This document shows positions 1-7,386 of a DNA stretch of 14,114 nt, piece by piece; positions within the stretch are counted from its first letter, which is position 1; every line of letters starts with the position of its first letter. Origin of the DNA: an uncultured Sphingomonadales bacterium (GTDB taxonomy: Bacteria > Pseudomonadota > Alphaproteobacteria > Sphingomonadales > Sphingomonadaceae); contig CAIPWG010000062.1 in the NCBI GenBank assembly GCA_903868655.1, positions 1-14,114 on the forward strand, given 5' to 3'. The notes under the pieces are model-generated. The model was not told the origin of the DNA. It worked only from the letters and a program-made list of their open reading frames with translations, and made no database searches. The position numbers were made by a program, and so were the translations under genes.

Positions 1-1
1 C

Positions 2-685
2 TGGATCGCCGGGGACGGTGCGAGTGACAATGGCGCCGGTTCGGTCGCGCTGATCGAGGCGGCACGCCTGATCCAGAAGCTGGGGATCAAGCCGCGCCGT
101 ACCATCCGTTTTGCGCTGTGGAGCGGGGAAGAACAGGGCCTGTTGGGCAGCACGGCGTATGTCAGCCAGCATTTCGCGACGCGCGCGGTCGATCCGGCGC
201 TGACCGGGATCGAGGCTTATCTGGCATGGGACAAGGCTTTTCCGATAACTCCGAAACCTGAATACGCCACGTTGAAGGCCTATTTCAATGTTGACAATGG
301 CTCAGGCAAATTGCGCGGAATCTATACCGAGGGCAATGTCGCGGTCGAACCCTTGCTGGGCGCCTGGCTTGCCCCGTTCAAGTCACTTGGCGCGGGCGCG
401 CTGGTCGCCAGCAAGACCCATGGCACTGATCACGAAAGTTATCAGGCGCTGGGCCTGAATGGATATCAGTTCATTCAGGACCCGCTTGATTACGAGACCC
501 GCGTACACCATTCCACTCTCGACACGCTGGACCACATGCGCGCCCACGACATGCGCCAGATTTCGGTCGTGTGGGCTGGTGTGCTGTGGCAGGCCGCGAC
601 CAGCGACAAGGAACTTCCGCGTCCGCCGTTGCCCACCCAGCCGGTTCCGACCGATCCGTTCAAGGTCGCCGATCCGGAGGATTGA
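2..685 (+). CDS. M28-family zinc metallopeptidase, C-terminal part (5' end outside the window)
   Basis: The reading frame is open from the first complete codon, so the N-terminus (signal peptide, any PA domain and the first metal-binding His) lies upstream of the window. What remains has the M28 aminopeptidase/carboxypeptidase Q-like core: a GDGASDNGAGS block at visible residues 4-14, whose Asp bridges the two zinc ions, then SGEEQGLLGS, with the catalytic Glu followed by a metal-ligand Glu. NVDNGSGKLRGIY probably supplies another ligand Asp, and the C-terminal HHSTLDT carries the last His ligand. Family members remove terminal residues from peptides and are usually exported, but export cannot be judged here because the start is missing. 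The gene converges on the DUF885 gene with a 21-bp gap, and no terminator hairpin is obvious between them. The family call is firm. The substrate is unknown. Confidence 0.88.
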   Translation, partial: WIAGDGASDNGAGSVALIEAARLIQKLGIKPRRTIRFALWSGEEQGLLGSTAYVSQHFATRAVDPALTGIEAYLAWDKAFPITPKPEYATLKAYFNVDNGSGKLRGIYTEGNVAVEPLLGAWLAPFKSLGAGALVASKTHGTDHESYQALGLNGYQFIQDPLDYETRVHHSTLDTLDHMRAHDMRQISVVWAGVLWQAATSDKELPRPPLPTQPVPTDPFKVADPED

Positions 686-706
686 GCGTTATTCGGGCGG
701 TTCTGC

Positions 707-2527
707 TTAGCGCTTCGCGGCGATCCAGTCGGCAACCTGCTGGTCGAGCACGGCCAGCGGGACCGACCCGCTGCCAACGACCAGATCGTTGAACCCACGA
801 ATGTCGAATTTGTCACCCAGCGCGTCCTTGGCCTTTTGCCGCAACGCCATGATGCGGATCATGCCGATTTTATAGCCGGTCGCCTGGCCGGGCAGTGTCA
901 AGTAACGGCGCACTTCGGATTGTGCGCTGTCGGCGGGTTCGTGGCCGACCGTGATCATATAGGCGATGGCCTTGTCTTCCGACCAGCCTTGCGCGTGCAG
1001 CCCGGTATCGACCACCAGCCGCGCCGCGCGGAACAATTCGCCATCCAGCCGGCGCAGTTCGGACGCAGCGTCGGGGTATACGCCCATTTCGTGGCACAGT
1101 TTTTCGGCATAAAGCGCCCAGCCTTCGCTGAACGCGACATAGCCATAGCCTTTACGGAACAAGGGTGTGCCGGTCTGACGGACCTGAATATCACCTTGGA
1201 GCAGGTGGCCCGGAATGCCTTCGTGGCACATCAGATCGGCCAGCGCATCTTCGCTGTCGGTGGTGCCCAGCAAGTGCAGAAATACCCGTCCCGGGCGTTT
1301 GCCGTCGGGGCTGGCGAAGCTGGCATGGGCGGCGCCACCGGCCACTTCGCTGAACGCCGGTTCGCGCACGACTTCGGTGCCAAAGGCGGGCAGATTGCCG
1401 AACCAGTCAGCCAGCTTGGCGCGGTTGGCATTGATGATGGCATTGGCCCGCGCCAATCGCGCAGCGCGGCGGGCTTCGGTCCACGGTACGGCCGGATCGA
1501 CTTTGGCCATCTGCGCGTGCATCGCGGTTTCGTCGGCAAACCCGGCCGTGCGCGCCAGCGCATTTTCCTCGTCCAGCAAACGTGTCACTTCGGCAAGGCC
1601 GGTGGCGTGGATCGTGGCCGCATCAAGATCGGTGGTAGTGTTGAGCTTCAGCGCCGCCGCATACCATGCCGCCCCGCCGGGCAGCGATCCCGCGCCGACC
1701 ACGCCAGCGCGCGCGGTGGGCAATTGCTGCTGGCCCCACGCAATCACCCGGCCATAGGGTTCTGCCAAGCCGGCGATTGCGGTGCGGGCATCGCTGCGCA
1801 AGCTCTCGGCGGTTGCTGCGTCGATGATCTTGCTGTCCTGCAGATGCGCGATCTTGGCTTTGGCATCGGCCCAAAGTGGCGAATCTGTGTCTGCGTCAAA
1901 CGGCGCGCCGGTCACGATCCGGCGTGATCCCTCGATCACGCGTTCAACTTCGAACCGGGGGGCGATGATGCCCTGGTCTGCTGACAGGCGGGTTTGCGCG
2001 ATCGCGGTGTCGAGCACCGCCGGCATGGCGCGCAGGCGGGCAATATAGCCCTGCATGTCCGCCAGATCGCCGACCCGGTGGGTGTTGATCAGGAAATCGG
2101 GCAGCGCGCTGTGCGCGGAATAGAGGAACGAATAGAACGGCGGCTGATACCTGCGGAATGTGTATTGCAGTTCGGCGCGGTCGAGCTCGAGCGCCCAGAT
2201 GGCAAAATTGGTTCGTGCATTTTGTGACAGTTTGGCCGGGTCAAACGCGGCCTTCATCCTTGCGACACTGGCACGGCGCCATTCGAGCCGGTGCAACTGG
2301 CCGGCATCGCTGATATCGTCCCAGCGGTCTTCGCCGGTTTTCAGGCCCAGCCGGGTCGCCAATTGCGGCCGCATGGTCAGCTCGGTGGCGAATTCGGCAT
2401 CGAGGAACACGGTCAATTGTGCATCGGCGTTGGCCTCGGTTTGGGCAACAGGAGCGGCCACGACGGGCAAAGGCATCGCGCCGCACAGCAGGCCCAGCGC
2501 GAAAACGGTCGATCGGATGCGGTGCAT
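707..2527 (-). CDS. Exported DUF885-family protein, putative zinc metallopeptidase
   Basis: This 606-residue protein begins with a classic signal peptide: basic MHRIR, a hydrophobic stretch, and a probable cleavage after VVAA near residue 24. That points to the periplasm or, less likely, secretion. The remainder matches the DUF885 family (about 550-600 residues, often annotated as 'DUF885 domain-containing protein'). The diagnostic motif is HEGIPGH at residues 435-441, an HExxH zinc-binding helix. FSEGWALYAE follows about 30 residues later, and its Glu near 468 is placed to be the third metal ligand, as in gluzincins. Peptidase activity is inferred from these motifs; substrates of the family are poorly known. 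The gene starts 19 bp after the nadE stop on the same strand, so the two are probably co-transcribed. Start choice: the ATG at 2527 directly precedes the signal peptide. The Shine-Dalgarno sequence is weak. Confidence 0.9.
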   Translation of the reverse strand: MHRIRSTVFALGLLCGAMPLPVVAAPVAQTEANADAQLTVFLDAEFATELTMRPQLATRLGLKTGEDRWDDISDAGQLHRLEWRRASVARMKAAFDPAKLSQNARTNFAIWALELDRAELQYTFRRYQPPFYSFLYSAHSALPDFLINTHRVGDLADMQGYIARLRAMPAVLDTAIAQTRLSADQGIIAPRFEVERVIEGSRRIVTGAPFDADTDSPLWADAKAKIAHLQDSKIIDAATAESLRSDARTAIAGLAEPYGRVIAWGQQQLPTARAGVVGAGSLPGGAAWYAAALKLNTTTDLDAATIHATGLAEVTRLLDEENALARTAGFADETAMHAQMAKVDPAVPWTEARRAARLARANAIINANRAKLADWFGNLPAFGTEVVREPAFSEVAGGAAHASFASPDGKRPGRVFLHLLGTTDSEDALADLMCHEGIPGHLLQGDIQVRQTGTPLFRKGYGYVAFSEGWALYAEKLCHEMGVYPDAASELRRLDGELFRAARLVVDTGLHAQGWSEDKAIAYMITVGHEPADSAQSEVRRYLTLPGQATGYKIGMIRIMALRQKAKDALGDKFDIRGFNDLVVGSGSVPLAVLDQQVADWIAAKR

Positions 2528-2546
2528 GGGCAGGTTTCCCGTTTGG

Positions 2547-4214
2547 TCAGGCGGTGCGGAAGCCGTGGGTGATCGGATAGCGCCGGTCGCGGCCGAAATT
2601 GCGGCTGCCGAGTTTTACCCCCGGCGGGGCCTGGCGGCGCTTGTATTCAGCGAGATGCAGCAGCCGTTCGATTCGTTCCACACTTGCGCGGTCGTAGCCT
2701 TCGGTCACGATCTGGTCGACGCTGCGTTCCTGTTCGATAAGCGCGTTCAAAATGGCATCGAGCTCGGCGTAATCGGGCAGCGAATCTGAATCCTTCTGAT
2801 CCGGGCGCAGTTCGGCGCTGGGCGGCTTGGTGATGATCCGTTCTGGCATGACCGCGCCATCGGGGCCCAGCCCGATTTTGGGGCGTTTGGTGTTGCGCCA
2901 CGCGGAAATGGCAAAGACTGTGGTTTTGTAGGCGTCTTTCAGCGGGTTATAGCCACCGTTCATGTCACCATAAATCGTGGCATAGCCGACGCTCATCTCG
3001 CTTTTGTTGCCGGTTGTGATCAGCATCGGGCCAAACTTGTTCGACAGTGCCATCAAAGTGGTGCCGCGAATGCGCGATTGCAGATTTTCCTCGGTGATAT
3101 CGGCTGCCCGGTCGGCGAAAGTCGCAGTGAGCATCGCGGTAAAACCGGCAACGGCAGGTTCGATCGGGATCGTATCGAGCCGGGTTCCCAACAGGGCAGC
3201 ACAGCCTGCTGCGTCTTCCAGACTTTCCATGCTGGTATAACGGCTGGGCAGCATCACGCACCACACCCGGTCTGCGCCCAACGCATCGACCGCGATTGCC
3301 GCAGTGATGGCGGAATCAATGCCACCCGACAGGCCCAGGACGACGCCGGGGAACCGGTTCTTCTCAACATAATCGCGCAGCGCCACAACCATGGCACAAT
3401 AGATATCTTCGGGGTGTTCGGCCAATTCGTGGACCTCGCCCGGCGCGCAGCGCCAGCGATGGCTGCTGCCCACTTGCACCCGGTTCCATTCGGTGCGGAT
3501 GATGGCCTCTTCCCAATCGGGGGCCTGAATCCACACGGCGCCTTCGGGCCCGACGACAAAGCTGGCGCCATCGAACACCACTTCGTCCTGGCCTCCGACG
3601 CGGTTCAGATAAGCCAGCGGAATACCGGTATCGATCGCGCGGCGTTTGGCCACGCCGTCGATCCGCAGCACATCCTTGTCGATTTCATAGGGGCTGCCGT
3701 TGACACACAGAAAGATTTCCGCGCCCAGCCCGGCCAGATGGCGGCAAACATCGGGGTGCCAGATATCTTCGCAGATCGGCAGGCCCAGCATCACGCCTTT
3801 GAACAGCACGGGTTCGGGCAAGGGGCCGGGCAGGAAATAGCGCTTTTCATCGAAAGTACCGTAATTGGGCAATTCGTATTTGAACCGCACCGCCGCGATC
3901 CGCCCGCCTTCGAGCAGCGCCACGCCGTTGTGCAAAGCGCCATCGCGCACAAATACACTGCCCACCAGCAGCGCCGGGCCACCATCGGCGGTATCGTGCG
4001 CCAGGTGTTCGAGTTCCTGAGCGGCACGTGCGATCAGCGCCGGCTTTTGGATAAGGTCTTCGGGTGGATAACCGATCAGCTGCATTTCGGGAAAGACAAT
4101 CAGATCGCTGTCACGCGCTTCTGCCCGCACCCGGCGGATGGCTGCTGCGTTGGCGGCAAGATCGCCGACCCGCTGGTTGAGCTGGGCAAGCGTGATGATC
4201 AATCGGTCGGTCAT
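2547..4214 (-). CDS. nadE: Glutamine-dependent NAD+ synthetase (NadE, two-domain form)
   Basis: This enzyme makes NAD+ from deamido-NAD+, ATP and glutamine, the last step of NAD biosynthesis. The 555-residue protein has both expected domains. The N-terminal nitrilase-like glutaminase (about 1-260) has a Glu-Lys-Cys triad visible as FPEMQLIGYP (E43), FKYELPNYG (K112) and PICEDIW (C148). The C-terminal synthetase domain (about 270-555) has the ATP pyrophosphatase P-loop LGLSGGIDS near 293-301 and the conserved TGNKSEMSVGYATIYGDMNG block near 401-420. Length and domain order are normal for the bacterial glutamine-dependent type. I chose the ATG at 4214 (MTDRLIITLAQLN) because AGGACGGG lies just upstream; an in-frame TTG at 4235 would add seven residues with no family support. 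It is the first gene of a probable unit with the downstream DUF885 gene. A metabolic link between the two is not evident. Confidence 0.97.
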   Translation of the reverse strand: MTDRLIITLAQLNQRVGDLAANAAAIRRVRAEARDSDLIVFPEMQLIGYPPEDLIQKPALIARAAQELEHLAHDTADGGPALLVGSVFVRDGALHNGVALLEGGRIAAVRFKYELPNYGTFDEKRYFLPGPLPEPVLFKGVMLGLPICEDIWHPDVCRHLAGLGAEIFLCVNGSPYEIDKDVLRIDGVAKRRAIDTGIPLAYLNRVGGQDEVVFDGASFVVGPEGAVWIQAPDWEEAIIRTEWNRVQVGSSHRWRCAPGEVHELAEHPEDIYCAMVVALRDYVEKNRFPGVVLGLSGGIDSAITAAIAVDALGADRVWCVMLPSRYTSMESLEDAAGCAALLGTRLDTIPIEPAVAGFTAMLTATFADRAADITEENLQSRIRGTTLMALSNKFGPMLITTGNKSEMSVGYATIYGDMNGGYNPLKDAYKTTVFAISAWRNTKRPKIGLGPDGAVMPERIITKPPSAELRPDQKDSDSLPDYAELDAILNALIEQERSVDQIVTEGYDRASVERIERLLHLAEYKRRQAPPGVKLGSRNFGRDRRYPITHGFRTA

Positions 4215-4425
4215 GGTACCCGTCCTACGCGGCAAATGCGGTGCGCATCAAGCGCTGTCCACCGCTCGGTTATCCCCCTTGTGTTGCAAAGCTGTCATCA
4301 TGGGTTAAGGCGGCCCGCAAGCAGCCACCGCTTGATTCGCCCGAACGCGATGCAGGCTATGGCCGCAGCGCCCGGCAACAGGGCGGATCAGGATACGGTC
4401 ATCCAGGGACGAAAGCAGGCAACCC
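4215..4425. other. Divergent intergenic region between nadE and prs
   Basis: This 211-bp gap must hold promoters for nadE (leftward) and prs (rightward). I could not assign convincing -35/-10 pairs. A TTGCAA near 4286 reads the same on both strands but has no good partner. An 8-bp inverted repeat, ATCAAGCG at 4247-4254 and CGCTTGAT at 4329-4336, is separated by 74 bp, which is too far for a simple operator and may be chance. No coding sequence, terminator or recognised riboswitch was seen. Confidence 0.5.
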
Positions 4426-5361
4426 ATGAAGATCATGTCGGGCAATGGCAATTTGCCGCTTGCAAAGGCCGTCGCGGCCTATCTTGAACTGCCGCTGACC
4501 GAGGCTTCTGTAAGGCGCTTCGCCGATGAAGAAGTCTTCGTGGAAATCCACGAAAACGTGCGCGGTGAAGATGTGTTCATTGTCCAGTCGACCGGATTTC
4601 CGGCCAATGACAATCTTATGGAACTGCTCATTTGCATCGATGCGTTGCGCCGCGCCTCGGCCAAGCGGATCACCGCTGTGGTGCCCTATTTCGGTTATGC
4701 CCGGCAGGATCGCAAACCAGGCCCGCGCACACCGATTTCGGCCAAGCTGGTTGCCAACCTGATTACCACTGCGGGTGCTGACCGCGTGCTGGCGGTTGAT
4801 CTGCACGCCGGACAGATCCAGGGTTTCTTCGATATCCCGACCGACAATCTGTTTGCCGCTCCGGTCATGGCTGCCGATATCCAGACACGGTATGGCGGCG
4901 AAGGCTTGATGGTTGTTTCGCCCGATGTGGGTGGGGTGGTGCGCGCGCGCGCGCTCGCCAAGCGGCTCGACAATGCGCCGCTGGCAATCGTGGACAAGCG
5001 TCGCGACCGGCCCGGGCAATCAGAGGTCATGAACATCATCGGCGAAGTCAAAGGCCGGATGTGTATCCTGATCGATGACATCATCGACTCGGGGGGCACT
5101 TTGTGCAACGCGGCGCAAGCGCTGATGGATGCCGGTGCCTCGGGTGTGGCTGCTTACATCTCGCATGGCGTGCTGTCCGGCGGCGCAGTGGCGCGGGTGG
5201 GCAATTCGGCGCTGAAAGAGCTGGTGATTACCGACTCGATCCTGCCCACCGATGCCACGCGCAGTTGCGATCGCATTCGCCTGCTGACCATTGCCCCACT
5301 GATCGGCGAAGCGGTGCGCCGAATTGCGGATGAAAGCTCGGTCAGCTCGCTGTTTGACTGA
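4426..5361 (+). CDS. prs: Ribose-phosphate pyrophosphokinase (PRPP synthetase)
   Basis: This enzyme transfers pyrophosphate from ATP to ribose 5-phosphate, giving PRPP for purine, pyrimidine, histidine, tryptophan and NAD synthesis in the cytoplasm. The 311-residue length is typical of class I PRPP synthetases. Visible landmarks are [16 protein letters not shown] near 32-47; [19 protein letters not shown] near 87-105 (ATP/ribose-phosphate region); [15 protein letters not shown] near 124-138 with the conserved His; the catalytic flexible loop [12 protein letters not shown] near 190-201; and the PRPP-binding signature [12 protein letters not shown] at 214-225. The ATG at 4426 gives the family N-terminus directly. 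The upstream Shine-Dalgarno sequence is poor. Its last 20 bp overlap the 3' end of the converging AraC-type gene. PRPP feeds both the upstream NAD pathway and the histidine pathway of the hisN-like gene downstream, though the genes are not in one operon. Confidence 0.97.
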   Translation: MKIMSGNGNLPLAKAVAAYLELPLTEASVRRFADEEVFVEIHENVRGEDVFIVQSTGFPANDNLMELLICIDALRRASAKRITAVVPYFGYARQDRKPGPRTPISAKLVANLITTAGADRVLAVDLHAGQIQGFFDIPTDNLFAAPVMAADIQTRYGGEGLMVVSPDVGGVVRARALAKRLDNAPLAIVDKRRDRPGQSEVMNIIGEVKGRMCILIDDIIDSGGTLCNAAQALMDAGASGVAAYISHGVLSGGAVARVGNSALKELVITDSILPTDATRSCDRIRLLTIAPLIGEAVRRIADESSVSSLFD

Positions 5362-6343
5362 TGCCTGCGGGCTGCGATGCGGGCAGCCCCAACACTTTGT
5401 CAAACCACGGCGGTGCCTGTCCCGGGACGAGCCGCTTGAGCATTTCCAGGCGGCGTTGCTGGCGAGTTTCAAGCGACAGCGTCATCAGCGGTTGCGGGCG
5501 CTGGGCAAATTGGCCTGGGCTAAGACCGATCAGCGCGGTGAAATCACGGATCAGGTGGCTTTGATCGTAATAGCGCAGCATCAGCGCCTCGGCCTCTTGC
5601 GCATCGGCCACACCGCGCAAGTGGCTTGCCATATCGAGTGCGCGTGCGCGGCGCAGCACTTGTTTGGGTGTCAGGCCGAAATCGCGGCGTACGACCCGTT
5701 CCAGCCGGCGAATATCGATCCCGTTGGTCGAGGCACATTGCCCGACTGAAATCGAAGGATCGGCATAGCTGGCCCGTTCGAACCAAACGCTGACGGGATC
5801 TGGCGCCTGTGCTCCACGGCGATCGATCAGACTGCGCAACGCTGCTTCTATTTGCAGGCACCAGTGTTCGGGCCCCGCGTCTGGATCGAACAGCGCGAGC
5901 CAGCTTTGCGTCGACAGGCCGAGCAGCGCCGGATCGGCAAGGCGATCCACGATATCGCCTTCCGCCATGCCAGTCAGCAGACGCACCGCCCCCGGACAGA
6001 ACGCAATACCTGCACTGATGAAGCTGCCTCGCACTTCGATGGGCATACGCCGCGTATTCGGGCCAAACAGAAATGCACCGCGCGTGCTTGCCAAAGGCCC
6101 GATCGCGCTCTGGGCCAGCCAATCGCCAGCCAATCGGATGCGCAAGACCGGGTTTTCGCAAAACACACCGCACGACAGAACATGGGTTTCAGGCGCCGCG
6201 ACGCTGGAGACGTAAAGCCGTGCGATCCAGGGCGCCAAATCCTTGGCCGGCGCACGGTTGTACGACAAGGGTTGTCCATCGCGCGCTACTGCGCTGCGCG
6301 GGGCGAGGCTGCGGTTCAAAGCAGGCACTGGCGCGCTGTTCAT
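5342..6343 (-). CDS. AraC/XylS-family transcriptional regulator
   Basis: This is a 333-residue DNA-binding regulator. The C-terminal part (about 190-285) is an AraC-type double helix-turn-helix. The second HTH carries the family signature around residues 258-279, with [11 protein letters not shown] followed by GLSPGQFAQ. The first HTH region includes [20 protein letters not shown] at 209-228. The N-terminal half (about 30-180) resembles the sensor-like domain of the DUF6597 type found in many AraC regulators of unknown ligand ([30 protein letters not shown]). It contains no recognisable cupin or known ligand site. The C-terminal ~45 residues beyond the HTH are a nonconserved tail that runs into the prs 3' end. 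It is divergent from the hisN-like gene across a 187-bp gap containing two palindromes, so autoregulation or control of the neighbour is plausible but unproven. The target and ligand are unknown. Confidence 0.9.
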   Translation of the reverse strand: MNSAPVPALNRSLAPRSAVARDGQPLSYNRAPAKDLAPWIARLYVSSVAAPETHVLSCGVFCENPVLRIRLAGDWLAQSAIGPLASTRGAFLFGPNTRRMPIEVRGSFISAGIAFCPGAVRLLTGMAEGDIVDRLADPALLGLSTQSWLALFDPDAGPEHWCLQIEAALRSLIDRRGAQAPDPVSVWFERASYADPSISVGQCASTNGIDIRRLERVVRRDFGLTPKQVLRRARALDMASHLRGVADAQEAEALMLRYYDQSHLIRDFTALIGLSPGQFAQRPQPLMTLSLETRQQRRLEMLKRLVPGQAPPWFDKVLGLPASQPAGISQTAS

Positions 6344-6374
6344 TGTCTTGCTGCCACCCTATGCACACAAAAAC

Positions 6375-6385
6375 TAGTGTCACTA
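6375..6385. promoter_or_regulatory. Short palindrome in the AraC-type/hisN-like divergent region (possible operator)
   Basis: TAGTG-T-CACTA is a perfect 5-bp inverted repeat around one central base, 32 bp upstream of the AraC-type start codon. A CTAAG...CTTAG inverted repeat (6386-6390 and 6400-6404) sits beside it. The position suits a regulator site overlapping the AraC-type promoter. Short palindromes also occur by chance, and no binding protein can be named. Confidence 0.3.
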
Positions 6386-6431
6386 CTAAGCGCAATACAC
6401 TTAGACGGCCAAGCTGAGTCCAGTCCGAATT

Positions 6432-6446
6432 CCGCCAAATTGGCGG
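6432..6446. promoter_or_regulatory. 15-bp perfect palindrome (possible operator)
   Basis: CCGCCAA-A-TTGGCGG is a perfect 7-bp inverted repeat with a single central base. The centre is too tight for an efficient RNA hairpin, so a dimeric DNA-binding protein is the more natural reading. It lies about 85-100 bp upstream of the hisN-like start and about 90-105 bp upstream of the AraC-type start. Which gene it serves, and which protein would bind, cannot be told from the sequence. AraC-family sites are usually direct repeats, so the neighbour is not an obvious candidate. Confidence 0.4.
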
Positions 6447-6468
6447 TATCTCCCTAGCGGGCAAATCC

Positions 6469-6534
6469 ATGTCGGACGGTAAAGCGCATTGGCTTGACCT
6501 GACCGACGCCGATTGCCATGCGCAATGCCTATGA
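6469..6534 (+). CDS. Possible 21-codon upstream ORF overlapping the hisN-like start
   Basis: This small ATG-initiated frame would encode MSDGKAHWLDLTDADCHAQC plus a final Leu. Its TGA stop shares an ATGA with the ATG at 6531 of the hisN-like gene, the geometry of translationally coupled genes. No clear Shine-Dalgarno sequence precedes it. It contains two His codons, too few for a classical his attenuator peptide. I recognise no homologue, and an ORF this short can arise by chance in GC-rich DNA. Confidence 0.25.
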   Translation: MSDGKAHWLDLTDADCHAQCL

Positions 6535-7310
6535 ACCTCGACGCCGAAATCGCTCTCGCCCACCGCCTTGCCGACGCGGCGGGTGCGGCCATCCGCCCGT
6601 TTTTCCGCGCCGCCGGATTTGAACGCAAAGGCGACAACACGCCCGTCACCGCGGCTGACCGTGCTGCCGAACAGGCCATGCGCGAAATCCTGCTGGCGGA
6701 GATGCCGCATGACGGCGTGATCGGCGAAGAATTCGGTGTGACCGAAGGCACGTCCGGCCGCAGTTGGGTGCTCGATCCGATCGATGGAACCACTGGCTTT
6801 GTCGCCGGGCGTCCGCTGTTTGGCACGCTGATTGCGCTGATGGTCGACGGGTTTCCCGTGCTTGGCGTAATCGATCAACCGATTTTGAACGAACGCTGGC
6901 TGGGGGTGGTCGGTCGGCCGACGCTGTTCAATGGTGTCGAAGTGCGCACGCGTGCCTGCACTGCCCTGGCCGAAGCGGCGATCGCCACCACCGGGCCGCA
7001 TTATTTCAGCGCGCACGATGGCGAACACTTCATGGCGCTGGCAGCGCAGACCGATCACAAGCGTATGGTCATGGGCGGCGACTGCTACAATTACGCGATG
7101 CTTGCCACCGGTCATCTCGATGTGGTGTGCGAATCCAATCTGAAAATCTATGATTGGGCGGCACTTGTGCCCGTGGTCGAAGGCGCGGGCGGGGTCATGG
7201 CCGATTGGCATGGCGATCCCTTGTGCCAGGGATCGAGCGGCCATGTCCTGGCGCTGGGCGATCCGGCGCGACTGGACGATGTGGTCGAAGCGCTCGCCTG
7301 CGGACATTGA
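6531..7310 (+). CDS. hisN: Histidinol-phosphatase of the inositol monophosphatase superfamily (HisN-like)
   Basis: The 259-residue protein belongs to the Mg2+/Li+-dependent inositol monophosphatase fold. Metal and catalytic motifs are visible: GEEFG (E66/E67), WVLDPIDGTTGF near 79-90, and YDWAALVPVVEGAGG near 207-221 with the conserved Asp. The GGDCYNYAMLATGHLDVV block and the ESNLKIYDWAAL region are characteristic of the HisN type, which dephosphorylates L-histidinol phosphate in histidine synthesis. Other members act on inositol phosphate or related sugar phosphates, so the substrate is likely but not certain. Start choice: ATG at 6531 gives MNLDAEIALAHR, and its ATGA overlaps the upstream small ORF. 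ATG at 6525 and TTG at 6513 are alternatives, and none has a strong Shine-Dalgarno sequence. No other his genes are nearby, as is common for hisN in alphaproteobacteria. Confidence 0.88.
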   Translation: MNLDAEIALAHRLADAAGAAIRPFFRAAGFERKGDNTPVTAADRAAEQAMREILLAEMPHDGVIGEEFGVTEGTSGRSWVLDPIDGTTGFVAGRPLFGTLIALMVDGFPVLGVIDQPILNERWLGVVGRPTLFNGVEVRTRACTALAEAAIATTGPHYFSAHDGEHFMALAAQTDHKRMVMGGDCYNYAMLATGHLDVVCESNLKIYDWAALVPVVEGAGGVMADWHGDPLCQGSSGHVLALGDPARLDDVVEALACGH

Positions 7311-7386
7311 TTCACTCGGTGCTTGTCGCCGACGCGCTATCGTTGCATTTGATAACGCCTGATCATCGATGGGGGACAGGATGCCA

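Noticed and set aside
4271..4279. TTATCCCCC, resembling a DnaA box
   Set aside because: A single imperfect copy with no cluster, no AT-rich region and no origin-associated genes nearby.
4247..4336. ATCAAGCG / CGCTTGAT inverted repeat before prs
   Set aside because: The arms are only 8 bp and 74 bp apart. This is weak evidence for either an operator or a stable RNA stem.
3078..4487. 469-residue open frame on the plus strand opposite nadE
   Set aside because: It is an antisense shadow of nadE that also runs into the prs start. It shows no homology that I recognise.
6494..6522. TTGACC as a -35 element for hisN
   Set aside because: No acceptable -10 at 16-18 bp, and it would place the transcription start on the start codon.
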